This document shows positions 16,901 to 24,382 of a stretch of DNA of 64,000 nucleotides, in pieces (the first letter of the stretch is position 1; every line of letters begins with the position of its first letter). The translations under genes and the position numbers were made by a program. The stretch spans positions 1-64,000 of the forward strand of contig JAUNAP010000002.1 in the NCBI GenBank assembly GCA_030527545.1. The letters run 5' to 3'. The stretch comes from Actinomycetaceae bacterium (GTDB lineage Bacteria; Actinomycetota; Actinomycetes; Actinomycetales; Actinomycetaceae). The notes under the pieces were generated by a model. It ran no database searches. It was not told the DNA's origin and was given only the letters and a program-made list of their open reading frames with translations.

Positions 16901-17018
16901 GAACGGATGGCTCGCCGGCCTGCTCCTAGGAGCAGGAGGCATGGCGGGCTTGCTCGGTCTGGGCGCGCTCATCGCCGCTTTCATCATCGCGCTCAAGAGG
17001 CGCAGGGCCGAACAGTAG
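13944..17018 (+). CDS. Large surface protein with three metal-relay repeat domains and membrane anchor
   Basis: A 1024-residue exported protein. GAAGAAGG-like sequence 6 nt before the ATG at 13944 fixes the start, 14 nt after the permease. It has a signal peptide (about 1-29). Repeat domain 1 spans about 30-275 (YAFLGKPGRILWYAPGT, FSGPGRMNIF, GGHAHMSFAFTKSGIYH). Domain 2, about 329-512, is divergent; its C-terminal motif keeps VAFAKPGIYN but has lost both histidines. After a short Pro-rich linker comes domain 3, about 573-772 (LNVGHMDIGPS, VWAGFSTQ, GPVHEHPF). A long Pro/Asp/Gln-rich linker of about 180 residues follows, then one membrane segment near 987-1017 with a KRRRAEQ tail. No LPxTG-like motif was seen. 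The long linker could span the wall. This is the last gene of the locus, followed by a strong terminator. Confidence 0.85.
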   Translation: MSIRSAVSAAVAASLAVVGLAGATMTPAHADDPHAIVSTQHKPGILAVRELVPADQKMPDGSPHPCAGRYFVYRDHADPVYLTQYDGKPRMMVVAGSAVVPADKVCMRLGPDAYQGRETSRMVVPNDPAYAFLGKPGRILWYAPGTRTGNSSPIWPGIGAFDPEHESKPKPDIMGNRVQLKLADFSGPGRMNIFTDTVGTPPRDLVNSAEQPDNRIYEISAGGHAHMSFAFTKSGIYHTTWQGTYTTLDAESRIVPQSSAPEDIVWLIGTNEDVGLPAQFSRTFDQPQTTAEKIREQAGLTDPHDDNDGLAGSTGSGDPEEPPADAGNIEDALKWGWNGGRVAPAPVTYVADGAQLHAQGTDGKSPWVEVSDSITDLACLPDTPANSHLRRALTGGWLWATGRSGTPGLTVDFSGLPDIDQSKPVRMTAEIANSMDAPAALGTWDGDTFTVAYRSDGAASGDMTVPAGKPYSADVAFAKPGIYNLTLTIIYPKTDGSDGYVDTSTYFAVGNGVINAVRERANIADRLEENTRAGQTCAAAPTPPDPGEKPVDPVDPPAPAPQPETPVTPAPSAECLVRAAWAGQAPTAILNVGHMDIGPSENGEAIVRDTADPSAPKDHASGTFAFELPDGTIDMSHTSLPDDVKEAMKAAYYIPEVQEHDRVWAGFSTQHLPEGSVKDNAVDLRVTPRVMPQGARIVWGAGGTALVPWQTYLDTDHPELVRHYTGPVHEHPFTLVSQPGIYVIDFTFEWADAASGERRSTSLRATYVVGSQAKTTFDKLQGHPVDEACAGVEVPAPGSEPAQPAPDGDGENPDPSQPEKPQPDPSQPDQPEEPHPGADGRPVIDPVPGDDGPSPDQAGIPHASGAPVPPVNAGSAKTDTTAGSSLHPAAQTPGVGGSGQFPQALSSAFPTVAAPASTSLAGGSFANAPVLGPQQTAPSGSAEAGAQPGPQASAQAGATKDKETFSKRVKDDLPTAAASRGETGATNGWLAGLLLGAGGMAGLLGLGALIAAFIIALKRRRAEQ

Positions 17019-17038
17019 GAGAGCTGCCTGTCATGCAA

Positions 17039-17075
17039 GGCGGGGCCCGGGGTCTGTGGACGCCCGGGCCCCGCC
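17039..17075 (+). terminator. Terminator of the metal-uptake locus
   Basis: A 13-bp GC-only stem (17039-17051 with 17063-17075) and 11-nt loop lie 20 nt after the last surface-protein stop. Confidence 0.85.
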
Positions 17076-17113
17076 GTCGCTAGGCCCCTCGCCCCAAATA
17101 CGAGGATGACCGC

Positions 17114-17119
17114 TAGAAT
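17114..17119 (+). promoter_or_regulatory. Candidate -10 box for purA
   Basis: TAGAAT matches the TANNNT consensus and would give a leader of about 40 nt before purA. No -35 could be recognised. Confidence 0.35.
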
Positions 17120-17167
17120 GGTGTGCGGCCCTGCGGTCAGGGTCGCAGCTCAACGGAAGGCTAGAAT

Positions 17168-18463
17168 ATGCCCGCGATTATCGTGGTTGGCGCCCAGTGG
17201 GGCGATGAAGGCAAAGGGAAGGTGACCGACCTCATCGGCCAGGACGTCGACTGGGTGGTCAAATTCAATGGCGGCAACAATGCCGGCCATACGGTCGTCG
17301 TCGATGGCACGTCATACGGCCTTCACCTCATCCCCGCGGGTATTCTCTCCCCCCGTGTGACACCTGTTATCGGCAACGGCGTTGTCGTCGATCTTGAGGT
17401 GCTCTTTTCGGAAATCAACCAATTGACCTCCGCCGGGATCGATTGCACGCGTTTGCGAATCTCCGATAACGCACACATCATCCCGCCGTACAACAAGGTC
17501 ATGGATGGGCTGTCCGAGCGCAGCCTCGGCGAGCGCAAGATCGGGACGACCGGGCGTGGAATCGGCCCCACCTATGCGGACAAGATGAATCGTATTGGCC
17601 TGCGCATCCAGGACCTTTTCGACGAATCGATCCTGAGGCAAAAGGTTCGTTCCGCTCTTGCTGGCAAAAACAACGTCATGGTCAACGATTTTGGTCTCGA
17701 CCCGATCGATCCCGAGGGTGTTGCTAACGAGCTGTTGGCTTACGCCGAGCGGGTCAAGCCGATGGTCTTTGACTGCTCGCTGGCAATCAATCGCGCGCTC
17801 GACCGTGGCGAGACCGTGCTTTTCGAAGGCGGGCAAGCGACCATGCTTGATATCGATCACGGCACCTACCCGTTCGTGACCTCGTCAAATTGCACGTCCG
17901 GAGGGGCGTGCACGGGGACGGGGGTCGGTCCGACTCGCATCGATCGAGTCGTCGGTATCACGAAGGCCTACACGACCCGGGTCGGGGAGGGTCCCTTCCC
18001 AACTGAGCTGCTGGATGCCGAAGGCGATAAGCTGCGCGAGGCAGGTGGAGAGTTCGGTGTCACGACCGGGCGGCCTCGTCGCACAGGCTGGTTCGATGCG
18101 GTTGTCGCTCGTTACGCCACCCGGATCAACGGGCTCACCGATGTCGTCGTCACCAAGCTTGACGTCCTCACCGGCTACGACAAGATCCCCGTGTGCGTCG
18201 CCTACGACATTGATGGTGAACGTGTTGATGAGATGCCGAATGACCAGTCGGCATTCCACCACGCGACACCGATTTTTGAATACCTCCCCGGTTGGAACGA
18301 GGACATCACGCAAGCGCGTTCTTTTGATGACCTGCCCGAGAACGCGCGCGCCTACATCGAACGGCTTGAGGAATTGTCGGGGTGCCGTGTTTCCGTTATC
18401 GGAGTTGGCGCGGAGCGGGCGGCGACGATAGTGCGCCATCCGCTGCTGGATCAGCGAGCCTGA
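17168..18463 (+). CDS. purA: Adenylosuccinate synthetase
   Basis: A 431-residue GTP-dependent enzyme that joins IMP and aspartate, the first committed step to AMP. The N-terminal phosphate-binding loop [15 protein letters not shown] is complete with the catalytic Asp. The [29 protein letters not shown] and GEGPFPTEL motifs, and the GTP-binding [10 protein letters not shown]-type region ([14 protein letters not shown]), are all present. Length matches the bacterial family. GGAAGG precedes the ATG. The stop is one base before the next gene, so purA is cotranscribed with the sulfatase-maturating enzyme. That partner has no known link to purine synthesis. Confidence 0.97.
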   Translation: MPAIIVVGAQWGDEGKGKVTDLIGQDVDWVVKFNGGNNAGHTVVVDGTSYGLHLIPAGILSPRVTPVIGNGVVVDLEVLFSEINQLTSAGIDCTRLRISDNAHIIPPYNKVMDGLSERSLGERKIGTTGRGIGPTYADKMNRIGLRIQDLFDESILRQKVRSALAGKNNVMVNDFGLDPIDPEGVANELLAYAERVKPMVFDCSLAINRALDRGETVLFEGGQATMLDIDHGTYPFVTSSNCTSGGACTGTGVGPTRIDRVVGITKAYTTRVGEGPFPTELLDAEGDKLREAGGEFGVTTGRPRRTGWFDAVVARYATRINGLTDVVVTKLDVLTGYDKIPVCVAYDIDGERVDEMPNDQSAFHHATPIFEYLPGWNEDITQARSFDDLPENARAYIERLEELSGCRVSVIGVGAERAATIVRHPLLDQRA

Positions 18464-18464
18464 C

Positions 18465-19778
18465 GTGAGTGGTGAGGCGGCGTCGCTCGAGGCCCCCGAC
18501 GGTCCCCTCGAGCGACGCCGCTTGCCTTTCTCTGTCGTCGCCAAGCCCACCGGCGCTGCCTGCAACCTCGACTGTCAATACTGCTTCTTTTTGTCCAAGG
18601 AGCTCCTCTACGACGGCGAGCGTCAACGGATGAGCATCGAGACCCTTGAGCGTTACGTCGCCGAGCACCTGGCGGCCAGCGGTGACGGCGAGGTGACGAT
18701 GCTGTGGCAGGGCGGGGAACCGACCTTACGCGGGCTCGATTTTTTCCGTCATCTCATCGAGGCGTGCGAGAAATACCGCCGCCCCACGCAGCGGGTCGTC
18801 CACGCCCTCCAAACGAACGGCACGCTCATCACCGACGAGTGGGCCGACTTTCTCAAAGCTCACGACGTCCTTGTTGGCGTGTCCATCGACGGGCCCGAGC
18901 ACTGCCACGACGCCTACCGGTGGAACCGCGCCGGACGCGGCACGCACGCGATGGTGCTCAAGGGATGGCATCGGCTGCGCGCGGCGGGCGTGCGCTGCAA
19001 CGTGTTGTGCACGGTTCATGCGGGTAACGAGCGGTACGGGCGCGAGGTATACACATATTTTCGCGACACGCTGGGAGCGGACTACATGCAGTTCATTCCC
19101 ATCGTCGAACGCGTCGACCCGTCACAGGCCGCTGTTGCCGAATCGGGTTGGCGGGTCGAGGGCGACAAGACAAAATCGGTGCTCTATCGGCAAACGGGCT
19201 CGGACGTGACTACTCGCTCCTGCGATCCCCAAGCGTATGGAGAATTCTTGTGCGAGATCTTCGACGAATGGGTCAAAGCGGACGTGGGACGCATTTTTGT
19301 TCAAGATTTTGACCAGGCGCTCGGGGCATTGTTTGGACAGCATGCCGTGTGCGTACATGCGCCCGAATGCGGTAACAATTTCGCGATGGAGTTCAACGGA
19401 GACGTTTACGCTTGCGACCACTGGGTTGAACCCGAGTGGTTCGTGGGCAATATCGCGCAGCACGACTTCTTCGACCTTGCTACCTCGGAGACGATGCGTG
19501 CATTCGCGTTGAAGAAACGCGTTCAGCTGACGGCCCAATGTCGACGGTGTCCCTACCTGCGGGTGTGTAACGGGGGGTGCCCGAAGGACCGCTTTGTCGC
19601 CTCGGTTGACGGCGAGGACGGACACAACTACCTGTGCCGCGGCTACACTCGGTTCTACCGGCACGCTCGCCCCGCTATCGCGGCCATGGCGAGGTTACTT
19701 CAGATGGGACGCGCCCCCGCCGAGATTTGCGATCCGGTGATTCGCGCGCGGCTGATTGGAAACGAGGGGGAAACGTGA
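18465..19778 (+). CDS. Anaerobic sulfatase-maturating enzyme (radical SAM, SPASM)
   Basis: A 437-residue radical SAM enzyme that converts the active-site Cys or Ser of a sulfatase to formylglycine without oxygen. The radical SAM cluster motif is Cys33-x3-Cys37-x2-Cys40 (CNLDCQYC). GGEPTLRGLDFF and the anSME-typical VGVSIDGPEHCHDAYR follow. The C-terminal SPASM region holds the ligands for two auxiliary iron-sulfur clusters, including CVHAPECGN, GDVYACDHWVEPEW and CRRCPYLRVCNGGCPKDRF. The GTG start lies one base after the purA stop and the stop overlaps the exporter start. No sulfatase is adjacent; the only one in the window is the Cys-type enzyme at 55489-56991, the likely substrate. Confidence 0.9.
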   Translation: MSGEAASLEAPDGPLERRRLPFSVVAKPTGAACNLDCQYCFFLSKELLYDGERQRMSIETLERYVAEHLAASGDGEVTMLWQGGEPTLRGLDFFRHLIEACEKYRRPTQRVVHALQTNGTLITDEWADFLKAHDVLVGVSIDGPEHCHDAYRWNRAGRGTHAMVLKGWHRLRAAGVRCNVLCTVHAGNERYGREVYTYFRDTLGADYMQFIPIVERVDPSQAAVAESGWRVEGDKTKSVLYRQTGSDVTTRSCDPQAYGEFLCEIFDEWVKADVGRIFVQDFDQALGALFGQHAVCVHAPECGNNFAMEFNGDVYACDHWVEPEWFVGNIAQHDFFDLATSETMRAFALKKRVQLTAQCRRCPYLRVCNGGCPKDRFVASVDGEDGHNYLCRGYTRFYRHARPAIAAMARLLQMGRAPAEICDPVIRARLIGNEGET

Positions 19779-20560
19779 CCGCGATCCTGGTGGCCTTGGC
19801 TGTGGGGCTGTGTGTGGGCGTGATCGTTGGGGCGCTGGGTGCTGGCGGAGGCATCTTGTCTGTGCCGATCCTTGTCTATCTGCTTGGGCAAGACCCCCAC
19901 GACGCCGCGGCGGGCTCGCTCGTCATCGTTGGCCTCACCGCGCTCGTGTCGATCATTCCTCATGCGCGGGCCGGTCGGGTGAGGGCGCGCGACGGCCTCG
20001 TCTTCGGCGCCTTGTCGGTGGTGGGGGCGGTCGCCGGGTCGCGACTGTCGATCCTCGTCGACGCAGATGTCCTCATGACGCTGTTCGGTGTCTTGCTGCT
20101 CGGGGTTTCGGTCCTCATGGTGCGCCGTGCCGGGAAGGAGCGTCGTGGTCTCGCGCGTGCCCCCAAGACCCGCTCGGACACGTCGCTCGTTGCGCTCGTC
20201 GGGTGTGCGACGCTCACCGGATTTCTCACGGGGTTCTTCGGGGTGGGCGGTGGCTTCGCCGTCGTGCCCATGCTTGTCCTTGCCCTTGCCGTGCCGATGC
20301 GCGAGGCCGTCGGCACGTCCCTGCTCGTCATGATCATCGCCTCGGCGACCGGTCTGGCCTCGCGCGTGGGCACGCACGTGAGCGTCGATTGGGCCGTCGT
20401 CTTGGCTTTCGCGGCGGCTTCGATGGCGGGAGGACTCGTCGGCGGCCCGGCATCGCGTCGGTTCAACGATTCGACCCTCACTTACGCCTTCGGGGCGGTA
20501 CTTGCGCTTGTGGGGGTGGCGACGCTCGGGCAGACGGCCTACGCCCTCATTGCGGGATAG
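19775..20560 (+). CDS. TauE/SafE family anion exporter
   Basis: A 261-residue membrane protein with two homologous halves, each opening with a Gly-rich motif: VGALGAGGGILSVPILVYLL and FFGVGGGFAVVPMLVLAL. This is the pattern of the TauE/SafE (DUF81) family, which exports sulfite, sulfoacetate or related organosulfur anions. About eight membrane segments are visible. The GTG start overlaps the sulfatase-maturase stop by four bases. Coupling to a sulfatase activator suggests it removes sulfate or sulfite released by sulfatase activity; this is inference from context, since family members have varied substrates. Confidence 0.85.
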   Translation: MTAILVALAVGLCVGVIVGALGAGGGILSVPILVYLLGQDPHDAAAGSLVIVGLTALVSIIPHARAGRVRARDGLVFGALSVVGAVAGSRLSILVDADVLMTLFGVLLLGVSVLMVRRAGKERRGLARAPKTRSDTSLVALVGCATLTGFLTGFFGVGGGFAVVPMLVLALAVPMREAVGTSLLVMIIASATGLASRVGTHVSVDWAVVLAFAAASMAGGLVGGPASRRFNDSTLTYAFGAVLALVGVATLGQTAYALIAG

Positions 20561-20572
20561 CTTCTTGAGGCG

Positions 20573-20618
20573 GGATCTGCGCGCATACAGATATGTATGT
20601 GAACCGGCGGGCAGATCC
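20573..20618. repeat. Nested palindromes upstream of the acyl-CoA ligase pair
   Basis: An outer inverted repeat, GGATCTGC (20573-20580) and GCAGATCC (20611-20618), encloses a 16-bp palindrome CATACA-GATA-TGTATG (20584-20599). It sits between the exporter stop and the ligase start. It could be a terminator for the purA operon, an operator for the ligase, or both. There is no regulator gene next to it. Confidence 0.45.
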
Positions 20619-20667
20619 AGCTAGGTTCGAGGCATAACCTACGCTTCCGTAACCTTGAGGAGGAGCC

Positions 20668-22500
20668 ATGTCGCTTGCCGTCGCTCCCGGCTACGTATCG
20701 AACCCCCTCGCTGTCGACGTACCGGCGGGGATGTCGATCCCGAAGCTCATCCACATGCGTTCGCTGCGCGCACCCGATGAGCCGATGATCGAACGCAAAA
20801 CCGAACTAGGCTCGGCGTGGCTGCCCGTGCGCGCAGGGGAGTTCTGGCAACAGATCCGCTCCCTCGGCGCGGCCCTCATCGACTGGGGCGTCGATCCCGG
20901 CGACGCGGTCGTCCTTTTCGCCCCCACGAGCTACGAATGGACGCTCATCGACGTCGCCCTCCAGGCCATTGGCGCGGTCGTTGTCCCCATATACGAGTCG
21001 GACTCCCCGGCGCAGATCGAATGGATCATTCGCGACAGTGGCGCGCGCAAGGCGTGGACGCAAAACCGCGGCCAGGGTGCGCTCGTTCAGTCCGTTGCCG
21101 AGATCGACGTGGCCGTCATCGACGAGGGCGACGTCGACCGCTTCCTGGCGCGCGGTGTCGGCGCCAACGGGCAGGTGGAAGAACGCATGGAGGCCCTCAC
21201 CTCGACAGACGTAGCGACGATCGTTTACACCTCGGGCACCACAGGCCGCCCGCGCGGCGTCCCCCTCACCCACGCCAACCTCGCCGTCACGATCCTCCAG
21301 GATCTCCCCTTCTTCCCCGAGGCCGTGCGTGAACCATCAGTGCGCCTCCTCCTCTTCCTGCCGATGGCCCACATCTACGCCCGCACGGCCGGTTACATGG
21401 CGCTCGTTGGCAACGGCGTCTGCGGGCACGTCCCCAATACCCGCAACCTCGTCGACGACATGGTGTCCTTCGCTCCCACCACAATCGGGGCCGTTCCTCG
21501 CGTCCTGGAGAAGATCTACGCGGCCGCAAAGGCGAAGGCCGCCCCCTCACTCATCAAACGCACCATCTTCTCGTGGTGCGAGAAAGTCGCTGCGCAACGC
21601 GCCAAGCGACTCATCGCCGATGAAGAGGAAACGATCGGACAGAGGGTCGTCTACCGCATCGCCCGGGCCCTCGTTTTCTCCAAGCTGGAGAAGATGCTCG
21701 GAGGGAACATGCGTTACATCGTCTCGGGCGGGGCTCCGCTTGCGGCGAGGATCGAACGCTTCTTCACGGGGATGGGCATGCGCCTCTACCAGGGCTACGG
21801 CCTCACGGAGGTCTCGGGCGGGGTTATCTGCAACAACCACTCGCAGCGAAAGCTCGGTTCCGTCGGGGTTCCCACCCCCGGCACGTCCGTGCGCATCGCC
21901 GCCGACGGGGAGGTCGAACTGGCGGGCCCCTGCCTGTTCGACGGCTACTACGGCGAGTCCTCGCAAGAGGACGTCTTCACCCCCGACGGCTGGTTCCGCA
22001 CGGGTGACCTGGGGCGGATCGACGAGGAAGGATTCGTCTACATCTCGGGTCGCAAAAAGGAACTCATCGTGACCGCGGGTGGCAAGAACGTCCAGCCTAC
22101 GCTCGTCGAGGAGGCGATACGCCAGCACCCCCTCGTCTCCCAGGTCGTTGCCGTGGGGGAGGGCCAGCCCTTCATCGCCGCCCTGCTCACCCTCGATTCC
22201 GACGCCCTACCCGGCTGGCTAGACGCGCACAAGCTTCCACGCATGGACCAGGCGGCCGCGGCTACGAACGAACGGGTCCACGAAGCCCTGGCACGGGCAA
22301 TTGCCCGGGCGAACGAGCAGGTCTCGCGGGCCGAATCCGTCCGCAAGTTCACGATTCTGCCCGGCGACTTCACCGAGGCCAATGGCCTGCTCACCCCCTC
22401 GCTCAAGGTGCGTCGCGCCATGGTGTGTGAGCGTTACGCCAGCGAAATCGCGGCACTGTACGCGAGCGGCACTAAGGTAGGTGTGGACGTCGACCGCTGA
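20668..22500 (+). CDS. Long-chain fatty-acid--CoA ligase (AMP-forming)
   Basis: A 610-residue adenylate-forming enzyme that activates a fatty acid with ATP and transfers it to CoA. The ATP loop VYTSGTTGRPRGVPLTH is near residue 187. YQGYGLTEVSGG, the DGWFRTGDLGRIDEEG signature and GRKKELIVTAGGKNVQP follow. The C-terminal SLKVRR carries the expected catalytic lysine. Overall layout is of the FadD15 / long-chain (AMP-binding, VL) type. The start is preceded by GAGGAGG, 4 nt from the ATG. A second, more divergent copy follows about 100 bp downstream on the same strand. Substrate chain length cannot be read from sequence. Confidence 0.9.
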   Translation: MSLAVAPGYVSNPLAVDVPAGMSIPKLIHMRSLRAPDEPMIERKTELGSAWLPVRAGEFWQQIRSLGAALIDWGVDPGDAVVLFAPTSYEWTLIDVALQAIGAVVVPIYESDSPAQIEWIIRDSGARKAWTQNRGQGALVQSVAEIDVAVIDEGDVDRFLARGVGANGQVEERMEALTSTDVATIVYTSGTTGRPRGVPLTHANLAVTILQDLPFFPEAVREPSVRLLLFLPMAHIYARTAGYMALVGNGVCGHVPNTRNLVDDMVSFAPTTIGAVPRVLEKIYAAAKAKAAPSLIKRTIFSWCEKVAAQRAKRLIADEEETIGQRVVYRIARALVFSKLEKMLGGNMRYIVSGGAPLAARIERFFTGMGMRLYQGYGLTEVSGGVICNNHSQRKLGSVGVPTPGTSVRIAADGEVELAGPCLFDGYYGESSQEDVFTPDGWFRTGDLGRIDEEGFVYISGRKKELIVTAGGKNVQPTLVEEAIRQHPLVSQVVAVGEGQPFIAALLTLDSDALPGWLDAHKLPRMDQAAAATNERVHEALARAIARANEQVSRAESVRKFTILPGDFTEANGLLTPSLKVRRAMVCERYASEIAALYASGTKVGVDVDR

Positions 22501-22597
22501 AGCATCGGCGGAGGCGAGCCCCGGCGCGGTCCACACCCCGAGGCCGCACCGGGTCGCCGGCTCGGCGTTTCCTACGCACAACGAAGAGAGGCGGTGA

Positions 22598-24364
22598 GTG
22601 GGGATGCGAGTCAATGAGGTCGTTTCCGTTCCGGCGCGAGTATCTGTGCCGGCGATCATCGCGGCCCGCGGGATCGCCCATCCCAACGAGCCCATTGTCG
22701 AGATCGCCGATTACACGCCCGATGGCACCGTCTGGCGTCCCCTGGGAGCCGGCGAGTTCGTCGATCGTTTTCTCGCCCTCGCCGCGCACCTCGCCCGCGA
22801 GGGACTCGCTCCCGGTGGACGCGTCATCGTGTGGGGGACATCCGGTCTCACCTGGAACCTCATCGATCTAGCCATCCAGGCGGCTGGAGGCGTCGTCGTC
22901 CCCATCTACGACACCGCCTCCCCCTCCCAGGCCCGCCACATTATCGCCCACTCACGGGCCATCCGAGCTTTCGCCGACAGCGACGAGCAGGCTCGGATCC
23001 TCGCCGATGCGGGACTGACCCCCATCCGGTTCTTGGACGCCGAAGAGCTCCTCCTGCACGCGCCCCGCGCCGAACGCACGCCCCCCGACCTCGACGGCAA
23101 CGAGCTCGCGACCATCGTCTACACGTCCGGGACCACCGGGACACCGAGAGCGGTCCCCCTCACCCACCGCAACCTCGGCGGCATGCTCCTTCAGCAGCAT
23201 CCCTTCTTTCCCGAGGCCATCCACAACGCCGACGTCCGCTGCCTCCACTTCCTCCCCATGGCCCACATCTTTGCCCGCACCGCCGCCTACATGCCGCTCG
23301 CGGGCCTGGGGGTCGCTGCGCACGTCAACCCCGACCACGGTAGTCTCGTGGACCATTTCCAGACGTTCCACCCTACGACGATCGGGGCGGTTCCCCGGGT
23401 TCTCGAGAAGATAGAGGAGGCAGCCCGCTCGCGGGCAACGGGTCCCATCGCCGCGCGTGTTTTCGCGTGGGCTCAGCATGTCGCCCGTGCCCGAGCGCCC
23501 CACGTGCGTGCCGGCACCGCCGTGCCTCGATGGACAGCCTTGCGTTATCGCCTTGCCCGCCGACTCGTCCTCGACAAAATTACCCAGACGATGGGCGGGA
23601 ACATGCGGTGCATTGTCTCCGGCGGTGCCCCGCTCGACCCTAAGCTCGACGATTTCTTCACGGGTATGGGGATACGCGTGTGCAATGGCTACGGGATGAC
23701 AGAGACGTCTGGCGGCTTCTTGTGTAACACCTTTACGCATGCCCGTCCCGGCACCGCCGGCCGGCCTCTTCCCGGGTGCGAGGCCCGCATCGCCGAAGAC
23801 GGCGAACTTCAGGTGCGTGGCCTCGGCGTCGCCAACTGCTATCTCGACCCAGACGACCCCGACTCCTTCACCCCCGACGGGTGGCTGCGCACCGGTGACC
23901 TAGCGTCTATCGACGACGACGGGTACGTGACCATTCGCGGACGCGTAGGTGATCTCATCGTCACTGCGTCGGGAAAGAACGTCCAGCCCGGGCCCGTAGA
24001 GGAGGCGATCCGCCGTCACCCCGGTATTTCCCAGGTGATGCTTGTCGGGGAGTCGCGCCCCTACGTCGCTGCTCTCGTCGCCGTCGACGACGCGTCTTCT
24101 CGGGCAGACGAGCAGACGCTCACGCGTGTTCGCGACGCTATCGTCGAAGCGAATGAGGGCGTGTCGCGGGCTGAGTCCGTCCGCCGCTTTCGGATCATTG
24201 ATGGCGATTTCACGCAGGACAACGGCCTGCTCACGCCCTCTCTCAAAATCAAACGCAACCGGGCGCTTGAGGTGCTCGCCGACGACATCGAGGCTCTCTA
24301 TCGTGCCGATGCCGCGGGCGTCCACGACGTGGTAGGCCCGGCGGGCGGAGCCCGGACCGCGTGA
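22598..24364 (+). CDS. Second long-chain acyl-CoA ligase paralogue (AMP-forming)
   Basis: A 588-residue paralogue of the preceding gene. It has IVYTSGTTGTPRAVPLTH, CNGYGMTETSGGFLCN, DGWLRTGDLASIDDDG, GRVGDLIVTASGKNVQPG and the terminal SLKIKRNR with the catalytic lysine. Differences from its neighbour include a shorter middle region and a GRVGD in place of GRKKE, so the pair has diverged and probably differs in substrate. GTG at 22598 has GAGAGG 6 nt upstream; an ATG at 22604 is an alternative start. It converges on the phosphate transporter with an 18-nt gap containing a hairpin. Confidence 0.88.
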   Translation: MGMRVNEVVSVPARVSVPAIIAARGIAHPNEPIVEIADYTPDGTVWRPLGAGEFVDRFLALAAHLAREGLAPGGRVIVWGTSGLTWNLIDLAIQAAGGVVVPIYDTASPSQARHIIAHSRAIRAFADSDEQARILADAGLTPIRFLDAEELLLHAPRAERTPPDLDGNELATIVYTSGTTGTPRAVPLTHRNLGGMLLQQHPFFPEAIHNADVRCLHFLPMAHIFARTAAYMPLAGLGVAAHVNPDHGSLVDHFQTFHPTTIGAVPRVLEKIEEAARSRATGPIAARVFAWAQHVARARAPHVRAGTAVPRWTALRYRLARRLVLDKITQTMGGNMRCIVSGGAPLDPKLDDFFTGMGIRVCNGYGMTETSGGFLCNTFTHARPGTAGRPLPGCEARIAEDGELQVRGLGVANCYLDPDDPDSFTPDGWLRTGDLASIDDDGYVTIRGRVGDLIVTASGKNVQPGPVEEAIRRHPGISQVMLVGESRPYVAALVAVDDASSRADEQTLTRVRDAIVEANEGVSRAESVRRFRIIDGDFTQDNGLLTPSLKIKRNRALEVLADDIEALYRADAAGVHDVVGPAGGARTA

Positions 24365-24376
24365 GGCAGTCCGGGC
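24350..24376. terminator. Short convergent terminator
   Basis: GCCCGGAC (24350-24357) pairs with GTCCGGGC (24369-24376) across an 11-nt loop. The stem overlaps the end of the ligase gene and lies just before the phosphate transporter stop. Confidence 0.5.
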
Positions 24377-24382
24377 GCCGAC

